Shown here in pieces: positions 19,503-30,215 of a stretch of DNA of 64,000 nt. The notes beneath the pieces are model-generated. The model was not told the origin of the DNA. It was given only the letters and a program-made list of their open reading frames with translations, and made no database searches. Origin of the DNA: Pseudalkalibacillus sp. SCS-8. GTDB lineage: Bacteria; Bacillota; Bacilli; Bacillales; Fictibacillaceae. Position 1 is the stretch's first letter. Each line of letters opens with the position of its first letter. Where the stretch lies: the NCBI RefSeq assembly GCF_040126055.1, contig NZ_CP143541.1, positions 2,046,001-2,110,000 of the forward strand, given 5' to 3'. A program made the translations under genes and the position numbers.

Positions 19503-19593
19503 TGACCTGTCCCCCTCCAAAAAAACACTGGTGTTATAGACAGGCTATGAATGGATAACGAAATTAAGAACTATCCGATTCTGTACATGCAAA

Positions 19594-19638
19594 CAGAAAA
19601 AGACCCGGTAAACGTGTATTGTCTACATGTCTACCGGG
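19594..19638 (-). terminator. Terminator of the cheR-aro operon
   Basis: Stem CCCGGTA/TACCGGG (19604-19610, 19632-19638) extended by imperfect inner pairing, followed on the minus strand by TCTTTTTC. It lies about 110 bp past the aroA stop. Confidence 0.78.
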
Positions 19639-19749
19639 ACAAATGTCCATAATTATTATGGATAGGAGTGGAGAGAAACCATACTAACCTCATTATAACA
19701 AGCCTTATTGAAAAATCAATATATTTTTAGAAAATTTATATAATTTTGG

Positions 19750-21069
19750 TTATTCTGATAAAGAGTCGAGATCAGCTAAAAAGGATGGGTATGAAATCCC
19801 TACTGCTGAAAGGTTGTTAATCTTTATAGGGGCATCTGAAATGCACGAAGCGACTGCCAGCATCATGCCTATTCTATGGTCCCCCATGCTGTCCGCGTCC
19901 CCACCTGCGATGCTTTGCTTCCCTTCGATGATCATACCGTCCGGAGTCGTTTCGACCCTGATTCCGATGTTGCGTAGCTGCTGAGCGACTGCCTCTATAC
20001 GGTCCGTTTCCTTATAGCGTAGCTCGGAAGCATCCTTGATGGTCGTTGTCCCCTCCGCTTGGGTTGCCAACAAAGCGATGATCGGCAGTTCGTCTATGAG
20101 CCTCGGGATGATATCACCTTCTATATCAACTGCTTTCAGGTTGGAGGTTGAAACGACAAGATCTGCAATTGGTTCTTCAGTGAGTACACGTTCATTTTTT
20201 ATGGTCACATTGGCTCCCATACGTTCTAGAATATCGAGGATACCTGTCCGAGTGGGGTTTAATCCGACCTCCATCAAGGTGAGGTGACTGTTTGGAGTGA
20301 TCACAGCAGCCGCAAGCATGAATGCTGCAGATGAAATATCCGCTGGAACATCCACTTTCGTCCCCTTTAATGTCTGCCTCCCCTGAATCTCGACTGTAGA
20401 GCCTTCCCTTCTAACCTCCACACCGAATCCTTTCAGCATGCGCTCGGTATGATCTCTTGATAGGTACGGTTCCGTTACTGTTGTCGTACCGGAACTATGC
20501 AGACCGCAGAGAAGGATAGCGGATTTCACTTGAGCACTGGCGATCGGACTTTCATAAAGGATCCCTTCCGTTCCACCACCATTAATGGAAAGAGGCGCCA
20601 ACCTGCCACCATCCCTGCCAATGATCTTCGCTCCCATCCTTCTCAAAGGATCCGATACACGGCTCATTGGACGGCGATGGATAGATGAATCCCCTGAAAG
20701 CACCGTATAAATCGGTAATCCTGCCAATAAGCCAGATAATAATCGGATGGTTGTGCCTGAGTTCCCAACATCCAATACCTTATCAGGTTCTTTTAAACCT
20801 GAGTAACCTAGCCCTTCAATGTATAACGAATCGTCCCGTTCTTCAATTTGAACGCCAAGATCACGCATACATTGGACAGTACTCATGCAATCTGCACTCT
20901 TCAAATAATTCCGTACGATGGTTTGCCCCTCTGCTATTCCTCCTAACATGATCGCTCTGTGGGTGATCGATTTATCACCTGGAACCTTCAACGTCCCCTT
21001 TAAACCATTGGTCCTTTTCGATAATCCATGCTGCTCCAGCTGTATTGGATCTTGATTCCTGATGGTCAT
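19750..21069 (-). CDS. aroA: 5-enolpyruvylshikimate-3-phosphate synthase (class II type)
   Basis: Sixth shikimate step, forming EPSP from shikimate-3-phosphate and PEP (called aroE in B. subtilis). The 439 residues contain PGDKSITHRA, VGNSGTTIRLLSG, ASAQVKSAILL and SRDHTERML. The last two are the forms seen in class II enzymes, the type that includes naturally glyphosate-tolerant members; tolerance here is inference only. Its ATG overlaps the hisC stop by 4 bases. In B. subtilis tyrA lies between these two genes; here it is absent. Confidence 0.96.
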   Translation of the reverse strand: MTIRNQDPIQLEQHGLSKRTNGLKGTLKVPGDKSITHRAIMLGGIAEGQTIVRNYLKSADCMSTVQCMRDLGVQIEERDDSLYIEGLGYSGLKEPDKVLDVGNSGTTIRLLSGLLAGLPIYTVLSGDSSIHRRPMSRVSDPLRRMGAKIIGRDGGRLAPLSINGGGTEGILYESPIASAQVKSAILLCGLHSSGTTTVTEPYLSRDHTERMLKGFGVEVRREGSTVEIQGRQTLKGTKVDVPADISSAAFMLAAAVITPNSHLTLMEVGLNPTRTGILDILERMGANVTIKNERVLTEEPIADLVVSTSNLKAVDIEGDIIPRLIDELPIIALLATQAEGTTTIKDASELRYKETDRIEAVAQQLRNIGIRVETTPDGMIIEGKQSIAGGDADSMGDHRIGMMLAVASCISDAPIKINNLSAVGISYPSFLADLDSLSE

Positions 21070-22193
21070 TCTGAAGCCGCCTCCGTTTTTGGGTGGATTC
21101 CTTTACGCTTCAACCAATCTGAAAGGAGATGGATGATTCCTTCATTTTGCTCTTTGCTTCCAACAGTGATCCGTACACAAGTAGGAAAACCTAATGCATT
21201 TCCTGACCGAACGATATATCCCTTCGTCAAAAGGTAATGGAACACTTCATCTCCTTGACTCGTTTTAAAATCAATCAAAATGAAATTCCCTTGCGAAGGA
21301 TAATAGTCAAGTTGATGCTGTTTACAGAAATTCTCATACAACAACATCCCTTCTCTATTCCTTTCGCGACATGTCTCGATGAAATCCAGATGATCCAATG
21401 CGGTTATAGCAGCACGTTGAGAGACTCTGGACGTATTGAAAGGTTCCCTGACTGGTTCCACGACTTTCATTAGATCCTCATGAGCGACACCGTAACCGAT
21501 TCGAAGAGAGGCCAGTCCGAATGCTTTGGAAAAGGTCCTGAAGATCACTAGATTCGGGTATTGCCGTTGCAAAGCAATCGTATCAGGATAATCGTTTGCC
21601 ACCACATACTCGCGATAAGCTTCGTCACAACCTACGAGGACATGCGAAGGAACCTGTTCCATAAAGGAAACGAGCTCCTCTTCTGTGATGTATCTTCCGG
21701 TCGGATTATTCGGGGTGCAGAGCCACACGATCTTGGTATCTTCGTTGATTGCTTGCAGCATTTTATCCAAGTCATGCTTTCCATCATCAAGTAGTGGTAC
21801 TTCAACGATTTTGGCACCTTCAATGACTGAATTATGTTTATATTGCGGGAACGTAGGCGTGGCCATAACAGTATTGGATTCAGAAGAAAGAAATGTCCGA
21901 CAGAACATCTCTATCACCTCATCGGAACCATTTCCGAAAAGAATCTGCTCTGGCTTGACCGCAAGATACTCAGACAGTTTCGTCCTGACCTCTGCTGCAT
22001 ATCCATCCGGATAGATCGACACCTGTTCAAGTTCATCAAGAACAGCTTCCTTTACAGCAGGTGCACAACCGAATGGATTTTCATTAGACGCGAGCTTCGT
22101 AACAGATGTGAGGCCGAGTTCCCGTTTCACTTCTTCAATCGGTTTCCCAGGTTTATAAGCTTTTAACGAATAAATTTGTTCTTTTGCTTTCAT
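21066..22193 (-). CDS. hisC: Histidinol-phosphate / aromatic aminotransferase
   Basis: PLP enzyme of aminotransferase class I/II. The PLP lysine is in TFSKAFGLASLRIGYG, the substrate-binding part in ASNENPFGC and NNPTGRY. In Bacillus this enzyme serves both histidine and phenylalanine/tyrosine synthesis, which fits its position between aroB and aroA and away from any his operon. Two tandem ATGs occur; I used the second, better spaced from GGGGTG. Confidence 0.95.
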   Translation of the reverse strand: MKAKEQIYSLKAYKPGKPIEEVKRELGLTSVTKLASNENPFGCAPAVKEAVLDELEQVSIYPDGYAAEVRTKLSEYLAVKPEQILFGNGSDEVIEMFCRTFLSSESNTVMATPTFPQYKHNSVIEGAKIVEVPLLDDGKHDLDKMLQAINEDTKIVWLCTPNNPTGRYITEEELVSFMEQVPSHVLVGCDEAYREYVVANDYPDTIALQRQYPNLVIFRTFSKAFGLASLRIGYGVAHEDLMKVVEPVREPFNTSRVSQRAAITALDHLDFIETCRERNREGMLLYENFCKQHQLDYYPSQGNFILIDFKTSQGDEVFHYLLTKGYIVRSGNALGFPTCVRITVGSKEQNEGIIHLLSDWLKRKGIHPKTEAASE

Positions 22194-22215
22194 CATTACA
22201 CCCCTATTCTCTGTA

Positions 22216-23313
22216 CTACTTCGTCATGTTTTCTTTCACCCAGCTCCTGTAATTCATCAGCTCTTCAATCAACAGCCGATCCTCTACACTTTCCAGCTTG
22301 ACATCACCACATTTTTCAAGTAAAACCATCCTGATCTTATTTTCTTTGACTTTCTTATCTTTTTTCATCGTTTCAAGTAGAAGCTCGCTTTTATTCAGAG
22401 TCGGATGCCAGACCGTATACCCAAGTCGTTGAATCCATGATACGAATTCAGCTGGCATGATATCCTTGTCGAACATTCGTTCACTCAGTCTCATCGCAAA
22501 AACCATGCCGATCATGACAGCTTCTCCATGAGAAATCGTCTGGTACCGGCTTTCCGTTTCAATGGCATGTCCCAGCGTATGACCGAAATTCAAAAAGGCT
22601 CTGACACCTGATTCCTTTTCATCCTTCCCGACAATGTCCGCTTTAATTTCAATTGCATGCTTAATGATCGGAATGAGTCCTTCCCGTTCTATAGGAAGCT
22701 CCTTGACCTTGGCGAACAGTTCATTGTAGAAAGAAGGATCCTGGATTAAAGCTAATTTCAACACTTCTGCAAACCCCGACCGCCATTCTCTCTTCGATAA
22801 TGTATTCAGAAATTGGACATCATATAAAACCGCTTCAGGTTGATGGAAAGATCCAATCAGATTCTTACCAAGAGGATGATTGATGCCGACCTTCCCACCG
22901 ACACTGCTGTCATGGGCAAGAAGCGTCGTTGGAATCTGAATGAATCGAATACCGCGTAAATATGTAGAAGCGATGAACCCAGCCAGATCACCAACTACTC
23001 CACCGCCGAGAGCGAGGACGAGGGCATTACGGTCCAACTGACAACGAAGCGCATATGTAATCCCTTTGTCAAACTCCCGTAAAGACTTGCTCGTTTCACC
23101 AGCCGGAATCACCCATTCAAAAACCGACTGGTTCGTTATGCACGCCTTCACCTTTTTCAAGTACAAGGGAGCAACATTACTATCTGTAACGATCAACACA
23201 CTACTGCATTGTGGGACATGCTCATCAATAATGTTCTGCAGCTGAGTAATATTTCCTTCAGAGATATAGACGGGATATGATTTCGTACCCGTATTGACAT
23301 CTACCGTTTCCAC
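22216..23313 (-). CDS. aroB: 3-dehydroquinate synthase
   Basis: Second shikimate step, NAD and metal dependent. The 365 residue protein has GGGVVGDLAGF (NAD site), FLNFGHTLGHAIE and HGEAVMIGM (metal and substrate site). GTG start 7 bases after AAGGGAG. It directly follows aroC. Confidence 0.96.
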   Translation of the reverse strand: METVDVNTGTKSYPVYISEGNITQLQNIIDEHVPQCSSVLIVTDSNVAPLYLKKVKACITNQSVFEWVIPAGETSKSLREFDKGITYALRCQLDRNALVLALGGGVVGDLAGFIASTYLRGIRFIQIPTTLLAHDSSVGGKVGINHPLGKNLIGSFHQPEAVLYDVQFLNTLSKREWRSGFAEVLKLALIQDPSFYNELFAKVKELPIEREGLIPIIKHAIEIKADIVGKDEKESGVRAFLNFGHTLGHAIETESRYQTISHGEAVMIGMVFAMRLSERMFDKDIMPAEFVSWIQRLGYTVWHPTLNKSELLLETMKKDKKVKENKIRMVLLEKCGDVKLESVEDRLLIEELMNYRSWVKENMTK

Positions 23314-23314
23314 A

Positions 23315-24487
23315 TTAAAACTCCCTTGAGTAGTCGTTATATCGTTTATGTTGATCCAACATGCGGTCTATGGACTCATTTCCGAACTTTTCGGTGAAAG
23401 CTGCTGCCAGTTCCCAAGCGACGACGGCCTCGGCAACGACACTTGCAGAAGGGACTGCACAGCTATCGGAGCGTTCGATACTAGCTGCAAACGGTTCCTT
23501 GGAATCGATATCAACGCTTTGGAGGGGTTTATATAAGGTAGGGATGGGTTTCATGACCCCGCGAACAACGACCGGCATTCCGTTCGTCATGCCCCCTTCG
23601 AACCCTCCTAATCGGTTCGTCTTTCTGTAATAGCCTTTATTCTGATTCCAAACGATTTCATCATGTACTTCACTACCGGGGTTATGTGCAGCATCGAAAC
23701 CGATACCGAATTCGACTCCTTTGAACGCGTTGATACTGATGATTGCAGCCGCAATCTTAGCGTCAAGCTTTCGATCATAGTGAACAAAGCTACCAAGTCC
23801 TATCGGTAGACCTTCTGCTATGACCTCGACAATCCCTCCGATCGAATCGCCCTTCTCTTTCGCCTGATCAATGGCTGTCATCATCTTTTCTCCAGCTGAA
23901 GGATCATAGCAGCGTACTGGGGATTCCTCGGTGACCTCTTGGAGCTCACCCAGCGTTTCAAATGACCGGTCTTCTGCTTCAACGCCTCCGATTTCGGTCA
24001 CATGCCCCGCAATGTTTACTCCGAATTGCCTGAGCAACGCTTTCGCCACAGCCCCGACAGCAACCCTTATCGTCGTCTCCCGCGCAGAGGAGCGTTCTAA
24101 TACATTCCGCATATCTCTATGGTTGTACTTGATTGCACCATTCAAATCAGCGTGGCCTGGTCGGGGTTTTGAAATGACACGTTTCATGTTTTCCTGCTCA
24201 TCATCTGAAATCGGATCAGGCCCCATGATGTTTTGCCAGTGCTTCCAATCCTTGTTTTCTACAGTCAGAGCGATCGGAGCACCTGTCGTTTTTCCGTGCC
24301 TTACACCACCGACGATATGAACGGCGTCTGTTTCAATCTGCATCCTTCTGCCTCTTCCATAGCCTTTCTGCCTTCTTCTAAGCTCAACATCAATCATTTC
24401 CTGGGTCAGTTCCAGATTCGCTGGAACTCCTTCGATTATTGCGGTCAATTGAGGACCATGTGATTCTCCAGCTGTTAAATAGCGCAT
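23315..24487 (-). CDS. aroC: Chorismate synthase
   Basis: Last common step of aromatic synthesis, FMN dependent (aroF in B. subtilis). Motifs [13 protein letters not shown] and RSSARETT and the N-terminus [14 protein letters not shown] are diagnostic. Start chosen at the ATG giving [11 protein letters not shown], 8 bases after AAAGGA; earlier in-frame starts are poorly spaced. Part of cheR-aroC-aroB-hisC-aroA. Confidence 0.96.
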   Translation of the reverse strand: MRYLTAGESHGPQLTAIIEGVPANLELTQEMIDVELRRRQKGYGRGRRMQIETDAVHIVGGVRHGKTTGAPIALTVENKDWKHWQNIMGPDPISDDEQENMKRVISKPRPGHADLNGAIKYNHRDMRNVLERSSARETTIRVAVGAVAKALLRQFGVNIAGHVTEIGGVEAEDRSFETLGELQEVTEESPVRCYDPSAGEKMMTAIDQAKEKGDSIGGIVEVIAEGLPIGLGSFVHYDRKLDAKIAAAIISINAFKGVEFGIGFDAAHNPGSEVHDEIVWNQNKGYYRKTNRLGGFEGGMTNGMPVVVRGVMKPIPTLYKPLQSVDIDSKEPFAASIERSDSCAVPSASVVAEAVVAWELAAAFTEKFGNESIDRMLDQHKRYNDYSREF

Positions 24488-24514
24488 CATCCATATCCTT
24501 TCTTTCAACCAGTA

Positions 24515-25288
24515 TTATTTCTTGACATAAAAAAAAGTCGCCACTGATTCAAGACCATATTGTTTTGGATTGAAGATCTGTTCAGTGCTGCCCACGAACA
24601 GGATGCCCCCCGGCCGTAATGCATCGCTGAACTTTTGATAAAGCAGCGCTTTTGCTTCTTCCGTAAAATAAATCATCACGTTCCGACAGACAATCAAATC
24701 AAAATTGGCCCCGAATGGATCAGCAAGCATATTCTGTTTTTCGAATGTGATGTTTTCTTTCAGTACATCATCTACTTTAAACCCTAAGCCCTGTTTCTCA
24801 AAATACTTTGCCTTCATTTCTGAAGGAACTTCCTTCAAGCTCCGTTCAAGATATGAGCCCAGCTTCGCCCTTTTCAGTGCGATCTCGTCAAGATCTGTGG
24901 CAAGGATCGTAAAGTCCTTTAATTGTACAATCTTCCGCAAGATCATCGCAAGCGTGTAAGGCTCTTCGCCTGTCGAACAGGCTGCACTCCACACCTTCAG
25001 AGAATCACGATCTTTTAATAAACCCGGGAGGAGTTCCTTTTCGAGCACTTCCCACCTGGAGGGATTTCTGTAAAACTCCGAAACATTGATCGTCATTCGA
25101 TCCAGGAATTCTTCCAATAGCCCTTTGTTCTTGTGCATTTCCTCATACATTTCAATAAAGCTTTGAAAACCTTTCTTTTCCCTTAATGCGGTCAACCGAC
25201 GTTTCATTTGTGCTTCCTTATATAAACTTAGGTCAATTCCTGTCTGTTTTTTGATTTGATTTGAAAAATCTGCATAATCTCGGTCCAT
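24515..25288 (-). CDS. cheR: Chemotaxis protein methyltransferase
   Basis: Uses S-adenosylmethionine to methylate glutamates of chemoreceptors. The N-terminal helical domain (~75 residues) is followed by [14 protein letters not shown] and the SAM-binding [15 protein letters not shown]. 257 residues. As in B. subtilis it sits between ndk and aroC rather than with other chemotaxis genes. It implies that the organism is motile. Confidence 0.96.
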   Translation of the reverse strand: MDRDYADFSNQIKKQTGIDLSLYKEAQMKRRLTALREKKGFQSFIEMYEEMHKNKGLLEEFLDRMTINVSEFYRNPSRWEVLEKELLPGLLKDRDSLKVWSAACSTGEEPYTLAMILRKIVQLKDFTILATDLDEIALKRAKLGSYLERSLKEVPSEMKAKYFEKQGLGFKVDDVLKENITFEKQNMLADPFGANFDLIVCRNVMIYFTEEAKALLYQKFSDALRPGGILFVGSTEQIFNPKQYGLESVATFFYVKK

Positions 25289-25370
25289 TGACTTCTCCTC
25301 TGTTTACGTAATCTATCCTTAATATCGGTTGGATCGAATAAACATCAAGATTGATCTTTATCTTAGTCAT

Positions 25371-25400
25371 TAAAAAAACCAGCCGTCATGAACGGCTGGT
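25371..25400 (-). terminator. Terminator downstream of ndk
   Basis: Nine bp stem ACCAGCCGT/ACGGCTGGT (25378-25386, 25392-25400), then on the minus strand a TTTTTTT run. It ends the hepS-menG-hepT-ndk unit before cheR. Confidence 0.92.
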
Positions 25401-25416
25401 CTTTCGAAACCTATTA

Positions 25417-25860
25417 TTATACCCACTTAGCAATCGTTTTCTCGTAGTTTACAAGCTCTTCTTCCTGGAAGAACAAGTTGATTTCTCTTTCAGCACTTTC
25501 AGGAGAATCGGATCCGTGAATGATATTTTGTCCAACTTGGACAGCGTAGTCGCCACGAATTGTTCCAGGTGCTGCTTCTGCAGGATTGGTTTTCCCCATC
25601 ATGTTACGTGCTGTTGCAATAACGTTTTCGCCTTCCCATACCATTGCGAATACTGGTCCGGAAGTAATGAAATCCACCAATTCACCGAAGAATGGGCGTT
25701 CCTTGTGCTCACCGTAATGATTTTGAGCAAGCTCATCAGAAATCATCATCAGCTTAGCACCAGCTAGTTTGAAACCTTTCTTCTCAAAACGGTTAACAAT
25801 TTCCCCGATCAAATTACGTTGAACACCGTCAGGCTTGACCATCAAAAACGTTTTCTCCAT
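25417..25860 (-). CDS. ndk: Nucleoside diphosphate kinase
   Basis: Transfers phosphate between NTPs and NDPs through a phosphohistidine; the active His is in NIIHGSDS. 147 residues, with [13 protein letters not shown] at the N-terminus. Start at the ATG at 25860, properly spaced from GGAGTG; the upstream GTG overlaps that ribosome site. Confidence 0.97.
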   Translation of the reverse strand: MEKTFLMVKPDGVQRNLIGEIVNRFEKKGFKLAGAKLMMISDELAQNHYGEHKERPFFGELVDFITSGPVFAMVWEGENVIATARNMMGKTNPAEAAPGTIRGDYAVQVGQNIIHGSDSPESAEREINLFFQEEELVNYEKTIAKWV

Positions 25861-25947
25861 GTCACGCACTCCTATCGTATGTATGTTTTCGGACCTGCTG
25901 CCTTGTCCGAAGATGATTTTAACAAATTTTAAGCGTTTTCACAACTT

Positions 25948-26916
25948 TTAATAATTTCTACGTCCGATATATTCCGCTATCTGTCTTAAAGATTTCCTCG
26001 CACGATTTTGCGGAAGTTGATCGAGTGCTTCCAAGGCTTTCTTCAAATATAGATCTGCAATTGCTTTTGAACGTTCAATCGCCCCGCTAGCTTTAATTTC
26101 CTGGATCAACGTCTCAACATCAGCTCTGCTGACCGGTTTATGTTCGAAAGCTTCCTTCAGTCGCTCATCGAAATCAGTGTTCTCCCTAGCAAAGAAAACA
26201 GGCAATGTGATGTTCCCTTGTTGAAGATCTCCACCGGCTGGTTTCCCTAATTGTTTCTCCGTCCCCGTAAAATCAAGAATGTCATCCGTTATCTGGAAAG
26301 CCATTCCGACATAATAACCGAACCTTTTCAAATGGAATTGTATTGCCGGATCCGCTTCTCCAGCCAGAGCACCTAGTTCACAGCTTACAGAAATCAACAA
26401 CGCCGTCTTCCGTTTAATTCTGCGCAGGTAATCCCGTAAATTTTGATCAAGGTTATATTGATCGCGGATCTGCTCAATTTCACCGAGACACATATCGACA
26501 ATCGCTTCAGATAATACATGATGCGCTTCCAGATTATTCAAATGCGTAATGTATTCTAAAGATCTGGCAAAGATATAATCCCCTGTATACATTGCGACGC
26601 GATTATCCCATTGGGCTTTTATAGTCGATTTCCCACGACGCAACGATGCATCGTCAATGACATCATCATGTACAAGCGAAGCCATATGGATCAATTCTAG
26701 TGCTACCGCAGCACGCTTCACCCGTTCGGTATCATTTTTTCCGAATTGTGCAGACAAAAGCACAAAAACAGGGCGAATTCGTTTCCCCCCTGCTTTCAAT
26801 AGTTGTTGGGATGCATCCTGAAGGATGGAATGCTGGGCCTCAATCGTCTTTTCCAGATCCTTTTCAATGTTGGACATGTCGTTACGAAGATGAGAATAAA
26901 TTGTCGTCAATTTCAT
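25948..26916 (-). CDS. hepT: Heptaprenyl diphosphate synthase component II
   Basis: Catalytic long-chain trans-prenyltransferase subunit making the C35 side chain of menaquinone-7. Both Asp-rich motifs are present: LVHDDVIDDA and TDDILDFTG. 322 residues. It needs the small subunit HepS, encoded two genes upstream; menG lies between them as in B. subtilis. Confidence 0.96.
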   Translation of the reverse strand: MKLTTIYSHLRNDMSNIEKDLEKTIEAQHSILQDASQQLLKAGGKRIRPVFVLLSAQFGKNDTERVKRAAVALELIHMASLVHDDVIDDASLRRGKSTIKAQWDNRVAMYTGDYIFARSLEYITHLNNLEAHHVLSEAIVDMCLGEIEQIRDQYNLDQNLRDYLRRIKRKTALLISVSCELGALAGEADPAIQFHLKRFGYYVGMAFQITDDILDFTGTEKQLGKPAGGDLQQGNITLPVFFARENTDFDERLKEAFEHKPVSRADVETLIQEIKASGAIERSKAIADLYLKKALEALDQLPQNRARKSLRQIAEYIGRRNY

Positions 26917-26924
26917 AATTTCAC

Positions 26925-27656
26925 CTAATTCGAATCTACTGGTTGGCTATGAGGTTTGTGTCCGATGTGAGTTGCCGCTACCCCGCCGGAGTATGGGACG
27001 ACCTCGACGTCCTTGAATCCCGTCTTTCTGAAAATATCAGCAAGCTCTTTTCTTCCAGGAAAGTCCCTTGCAGATTCCTGTAACCAGGAATACTCTTTAT
27101 AGCTCTTGGCAAAAAGGCGTCCAAAGGCTGGCATGACATACTTGAAATACCCATAATACAATTGACGGAAAACCGGGATCGTCGGCTGGGAAGTCTCAAG
27201 ACATACGACTTTCCCACCAGGCTTTACAACACGGTACATCTCTTTCAGGACTTGGTGAAGATCAGGCACATTCCTCAATCCGAAGCCTATCGTAACATAA
27301 TCGAAGCTATTTTCCGGAAAAGGCAGTTCCATAGCGTTTCCATGCAGCAATTCGATATTTTCAAATCCAGATTCAGAGACTTTTCTCTTCCCTACTTCTA
27401 GCATGTTTTTGCTGAAATCAAGTCCATAAGCCTTTCCTTCAGATCCTACTGCGCTGGCCATCGCTAATGTCCAATCGGCCGTACCGCAACAAACGTCCAA
27501 GGATGAAGCACCTTTTTTGACATCCATCCGTTTCATCGTATCCTTCCGCCACGCAATATGCCGTTGGAAGCTGATGATCGAATTCATCTTGTCATAATTC
27601 TTTGAGATGGATTCAAATACTTGATGTACACGTTGTTCTTTCGTTTCTTGTTGCAT
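26925..27656 (-). CDS. menG: Demethylmenaquinone methyltransferase
   Basis: Final menaquinone step, SAM dependent. 243 residues with the SAM motif [11 protein letters not shown] and the UbiE-family segments GFGLRNV and PGGKVVCLE. The ATG at 27656 follows AAGGG and overlaps the last bases of hepS; the longer frame upstream lies inside hepS. Product feeds the qcrABC complex. Confidence 0.95.
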   Translation of the reverse strand: MQQETKEQRVHQVFESISKNYDKMNSIISFQRHIAWRKDTMKRMDVKKGASSLDVCCGTADWTLAMASAVGSEGKAYGLDFSKNMLEVGKRKVSESGFENIELLHGNAMELPFPENSFDYVTIGFGLRNVPDLHQVLKEMYRVVKPGGKVVCLETSQPTIPVFRQLYYGYFKYVMPAFGRLFAKSYKEYSWLQESARDFPGRKELADIFRKTGFKDVEVVPYSGGVAATHIGHKPHSQPVDSN

Positions 27657-27660
27657 GACA

Positions 27661-28479
27661 TTACCCTTCTTCCGCATATTTCTTCGTTCGGAAACCGGAC
27701 TGTTGGATGTACTCCTCAATCCGATGTTCCAATATTGTATACATGACCGGTTCTTCAGCCCATAATTTCTCCAATCTTCTTTTAGAGTGGAGAATATAGG
27801 AGTCGATGACCTCCAAGATCTGATTTTTAAGGGAGAGCCAGCCAGCTTTCGAGCGATTCATATGATTCATAATCTTAGCCGCTAATGGTGTATACGTATT
27901 ATCTTGTATGTTTTTCCGTTCAATCAACATACGTTTCATGAACAAGAATTCATCAGCGATCCCTTTCCATAACGGAAGGTGGAAGTGATCTGCCGTCTTC
28001 AATAAGAGGGAAGATTCGATTCGATGGATGTTTTCCATCGAATTCTCAATGGACTGGTGGTCGTTCTTGTAATATTGCATCTTATTTTCATTGATCTCCT
28101 GAATCGCCTGTGCAAGTGTCCGGATCATCGATAAATCCTTCATGTCAGATAAAAGATAATAGTAGAGACTACTGTAATAATCTCCTGCTAAAACAGTAAG
28201 CTGGCGATTCTTCTTATCATGATCAGCAATGACTTCATTAGAAGTGATGGATTCATGCGTATCCAATGCAATTTGCACGAGCATTGTAGAAATGGCGTAT
28301 TTGTCCAAATCTTCTTCTGCTAGTTCTTTCTCATTCAAGATAATGTACGTCAATAACAGTTTATCCTCATCAATCACAGGTTGATCAATATAGCGCATCA
28401 AATACGGATGTTGCAACCGTTTATTAATCTTATATAGTAAATCTGAAATTTTCATTTGAATCGATTGTTTCTGCGTCAT
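27661..28479 (-). CDS. hepS: Heptaprenyl diphosphate synthase component I
   Basis: Small regulatory subunit of the heptaprenyl synthase heterodimer, 272 residues, with no Asp-rich catalytic motif, as expected for component I. It contains [18 protein letters not shown] and [16 protein letters not shown], which recall the prenyltransferase fold. First gene of hepS-menG-hepT-ndk. Confidence 0.9.
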   Translation of the reverse strand: MTQKQSIQMKISDLLYKINKRLQHPYLMRYIDQPVIDEDKLLLTYIILNEKELAEEDLDKYAISTMLVQIALDTHESITSNEVIADHDKKNRQLTVLAGDYYSSLYYYLLSDMKDLSMIRTLAQAIQEINENKMQYYKNDHQSIENSMENIHRIESSLLLKTADHFHLPLWKGIADEFLFMKRMLIERKNIQDNTYTPLAAKIMNHMNRSKAGWLSLKNQILEVIDSYILHSKRRLEKLWAEEPVMYTILEHRIEEYIQQSGFRTKKYAEEG

Positions 28480-28565
28480 GCCCTATGCCCCCACCAGTTC
28501 CGATTTAAACGTGAAAGGAACCGTCGTGTTAATCCTATGTATTGAGAACTTATGATAATGTACTG

Positions 28566-28581
28566 TCTGTCTATTATATCA
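28566..28581 (-). promoter_or_regulatory. Probable extended -10 promoter for hepS-menG-hepT-ndk
   Basis: Minus strand TGATATAAT (28581-28573) is an extended -10 element with a perfect TATAAT. No good -35 is seen. Predicted start is about 90 nt upstream of hepS. Confidence 0.55.
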
Positions 28582-28704
28582 TAAAACCCCTTTGACCATA
28601 CTGCTATACCTGCCTCATGCCAGAAGGGGCTTCTGGTTTGTCATTATGTACATCATGTCTGTTGAGCCAGTGCTCCTTAAGAGCCTTGACTCAACAAGCG
28701 ATGA

Positions 28705-28929
28705 TTATTCTGTATCCGTATGCATTTCACCATGTCGTGTCTGGATGACCGCTTTACCTCTCACCTTCACAGCAGAGGTGTGTTCTGTAAACTGAGCAAT
28801 CATCACTTCATCTTTATCAAGCTTTTCAGAATGATGAAACCTTGTGTCCGATCCTCTCGTCAACCCGATGACATTCACACCATTTTCCTTCGCCTTGATG
28901 ACAAAGAATTCATTTTCAGATGTCGCCAT
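28705..28929 (-). CDS. mtrB: Trp RNA-binding attenuation protein (TRAP)
   Basis: 74 residue protein that, as an 11-mer bound to tryptophan, wraps trp leader RNA. It is nearly identical in its core to B. subtilis Mtr[21 protein letters not shown] and [15 protein letters not shown], including the Lys/Lys/Arg RNA-contact residues. It lies 16 bp after folE, as in B. subtilis, but the aro cluster of this window has no trp genes, so its trp target must be elsewhere. Confidence 0.96.
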   Translation of the reverse strand: MATSENEFFVIKAKENGVNVIGLTRGSDTRFHHSEKLDKDEVMIAQFTEHTSAVKVRGKAVIQTRHGEMHTDTE

Positions 28930-28945
28930 TTTCCATTCCTCCCGG

Positions 28946-29503
28946 TTAAGACTTAATTAAGCTCATGACCTCTGCACGAGCCGCTTGATCCTCTTCAAAA
29001 ATACCCCTCACAGCAGAGGTGATCGTTTGGGAACCAGGCTTCTTCACGCCTCGCATCGTCATACACATATGCTCCGCCTCGATGATGACCATCACTCCAT
29101 GTGGCTGTAGTGAACGTAATAAGGAGTCTGCAATTGTCGAGGTGATCCGTTCTTGTAGTTGCGGACGTTTGGCAACAGCTTCGACCGCCCTTGCGAGTTT
29201 ACTTAATCCAGTGACTTTTCCACCTTTAGGTATATAGGCAACATGCGCCTTCCCGAAAAATGGGACGAGGTGATGTTCGCACATCGAGTAGAATGGGATA
29301 TCCTTTACAAGGACCAATTCTTCATGATCCTCTCCGAAAACCGTTTTGAAATGTTCTGAAGGATCTTGATCCAGGCCTTGGAAGACCTCTTCATACATTC
29401 GGGCAACACGTTTCGGTGTATCCAAAAGACCTTCTCGTTCAGGGTCTTCACCGATTGCTTCAAGTATCATTTTGACTGCGGTTTCAATTTTGGTGTGGTC
29501 CAT
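28946..29503 (-). CDS. folE: GTP cyclohydrolase I
   Basis: First step of tetrahydrofolate synthesis (mtrA in B. subtilis). 185 residues; zinc ligands in [16 protein letters not shown] and in [11 protein letters not shown]. Type IA enzyme. Upstream partner of mtrB. Confidence 0.97.
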   Translation of the reverse strand: MDHTKIETAVKMILEAIGEDPEREGLLDTPKRVARMYEEVFQGLDQDPSEHFKTVFGEDHEELVLVKDIPFYSMCEHHLVPFFGKAHVAYIPKGGKVTGLSKLARAVEAVAKRPQLQERITSTIADSLLRSLQPHGVMVIIEAEHMCMTMRGVKKPGSQTITSAVRGIFEEDQAARAEVMSLIKS

Positions 29504-29565
29504 GTTCCTTACTCCTTCATTAATACAGTATCAAACAGATAATAGCACAATAGTATCTGAAGACG

Positions 29566-29598
29566 CAAAAAAAGAAGAGCCGGATGAACGACTCTTCT
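29566..29598 (-). terminator. Terminator of hbs
   Basis: Stem AGAAGAG/CTCTTCT (29573-29579, 29592-29598) extended by three inner pairs, then on the minus strand TTTTTTT. Confidence 0.88.
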
Positions 29599-29616
29599 CT
29601 ATGCCCTATGTACATC

Positions 29617-29889
29617 TTACTTAACAGCGTCTTTAAGGGCTTTACCTGGTTTGAATGCAGGCACCTTGCTTGCAGGGATTTCGATTTCTTCCCCTGTTTG
29701 CGGGTTACGTCCTTTACGAGCAGCACGCTCACGTACTTCGAAGTTACCGAAACCGATGAGCTGAACCTTGTCCCCATCTTTAAGAGATGATTCAATTGAT
29801 TCGAATACAGCGTCAACTGTCTTTGAAACATCTTTCTTAGAAAGTTGGGTCTTTTCAGATACAGAATTGATTAGATCTGTCTTGTTCAC
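29617..29889 (-). CDS. hbs: HU-type nucleoid protein
   Basis: 90 residue histone-like dimer protein. The DNA-binding arm [20 protein letters not shown] and [10 protein letters not shown] are typical. The start is the GTG at 29889, 6 bases after AGGAGGTG, which aligns with MNKTELINAV of the B. subtilis protein; an upstream GTG overlaps the ribosome site. Confidence 0.96.
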   Translation of the reverse strand: MNKTDLINSVSEKTQLSKKDVSKTVDAVFESIESSLKDGDKVQLIGFGNFEVRERAARKGRNPQTGEEIEIPASKVPAFKPGKALKDAVK

Positions 29890-29935
29890 TCGACTCACCT
29901 CCTCTCAAAAAGTATTTCAAATTTTCATGCTAGTC

Positions 29936-30177
29936 ATTATAACCAATTATTCAAAGAACTAACAGCTTGAATACGTTGACATGCCTTATATTAAACGATA
30001 TTGAAGTGAAATTCAATCATTTTTCAGCATATTTGCTGAAACGAAAGGGAATATCAGTCAAATCTCGCTGATTCTTATCATATCAATGGTTTGTCCCAAC
30101 AGCATAACATCCAACGATCATAACGGCAAAGGATATTGCACATAAAAGTAAATATCGACTGAATATTGCTGCAAATA
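29936..30177 (-). other. Gene-free spacer between hbs and spoIVA
   Basis: A minus-strand TATAAT (29941-29936) about 50 bp before hbs is its likely -10 element; no strong -35 is visible. The rest of the spacer holds no gene with a plausible start and ribosome site. A short hydrophobic frame exists around 30080-30180 without a start signal. Confidence 0.4.
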
Positions 30178-30210
30178 CAAAAAAAAAAGACTCCACTGGA
30201 TTGGAGTCTT
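30178..30210 (-). terminator. Terminator of spoIVA
   Basis: Nine bp stem AAGACTCCA/TGGAGTCTT (30187-30195, 30202-30210) then on the minus strand a run of ten T, just past the spoIVA stop. Confidence 0.92.
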
Positions 30211-30215
30211 CTGGA

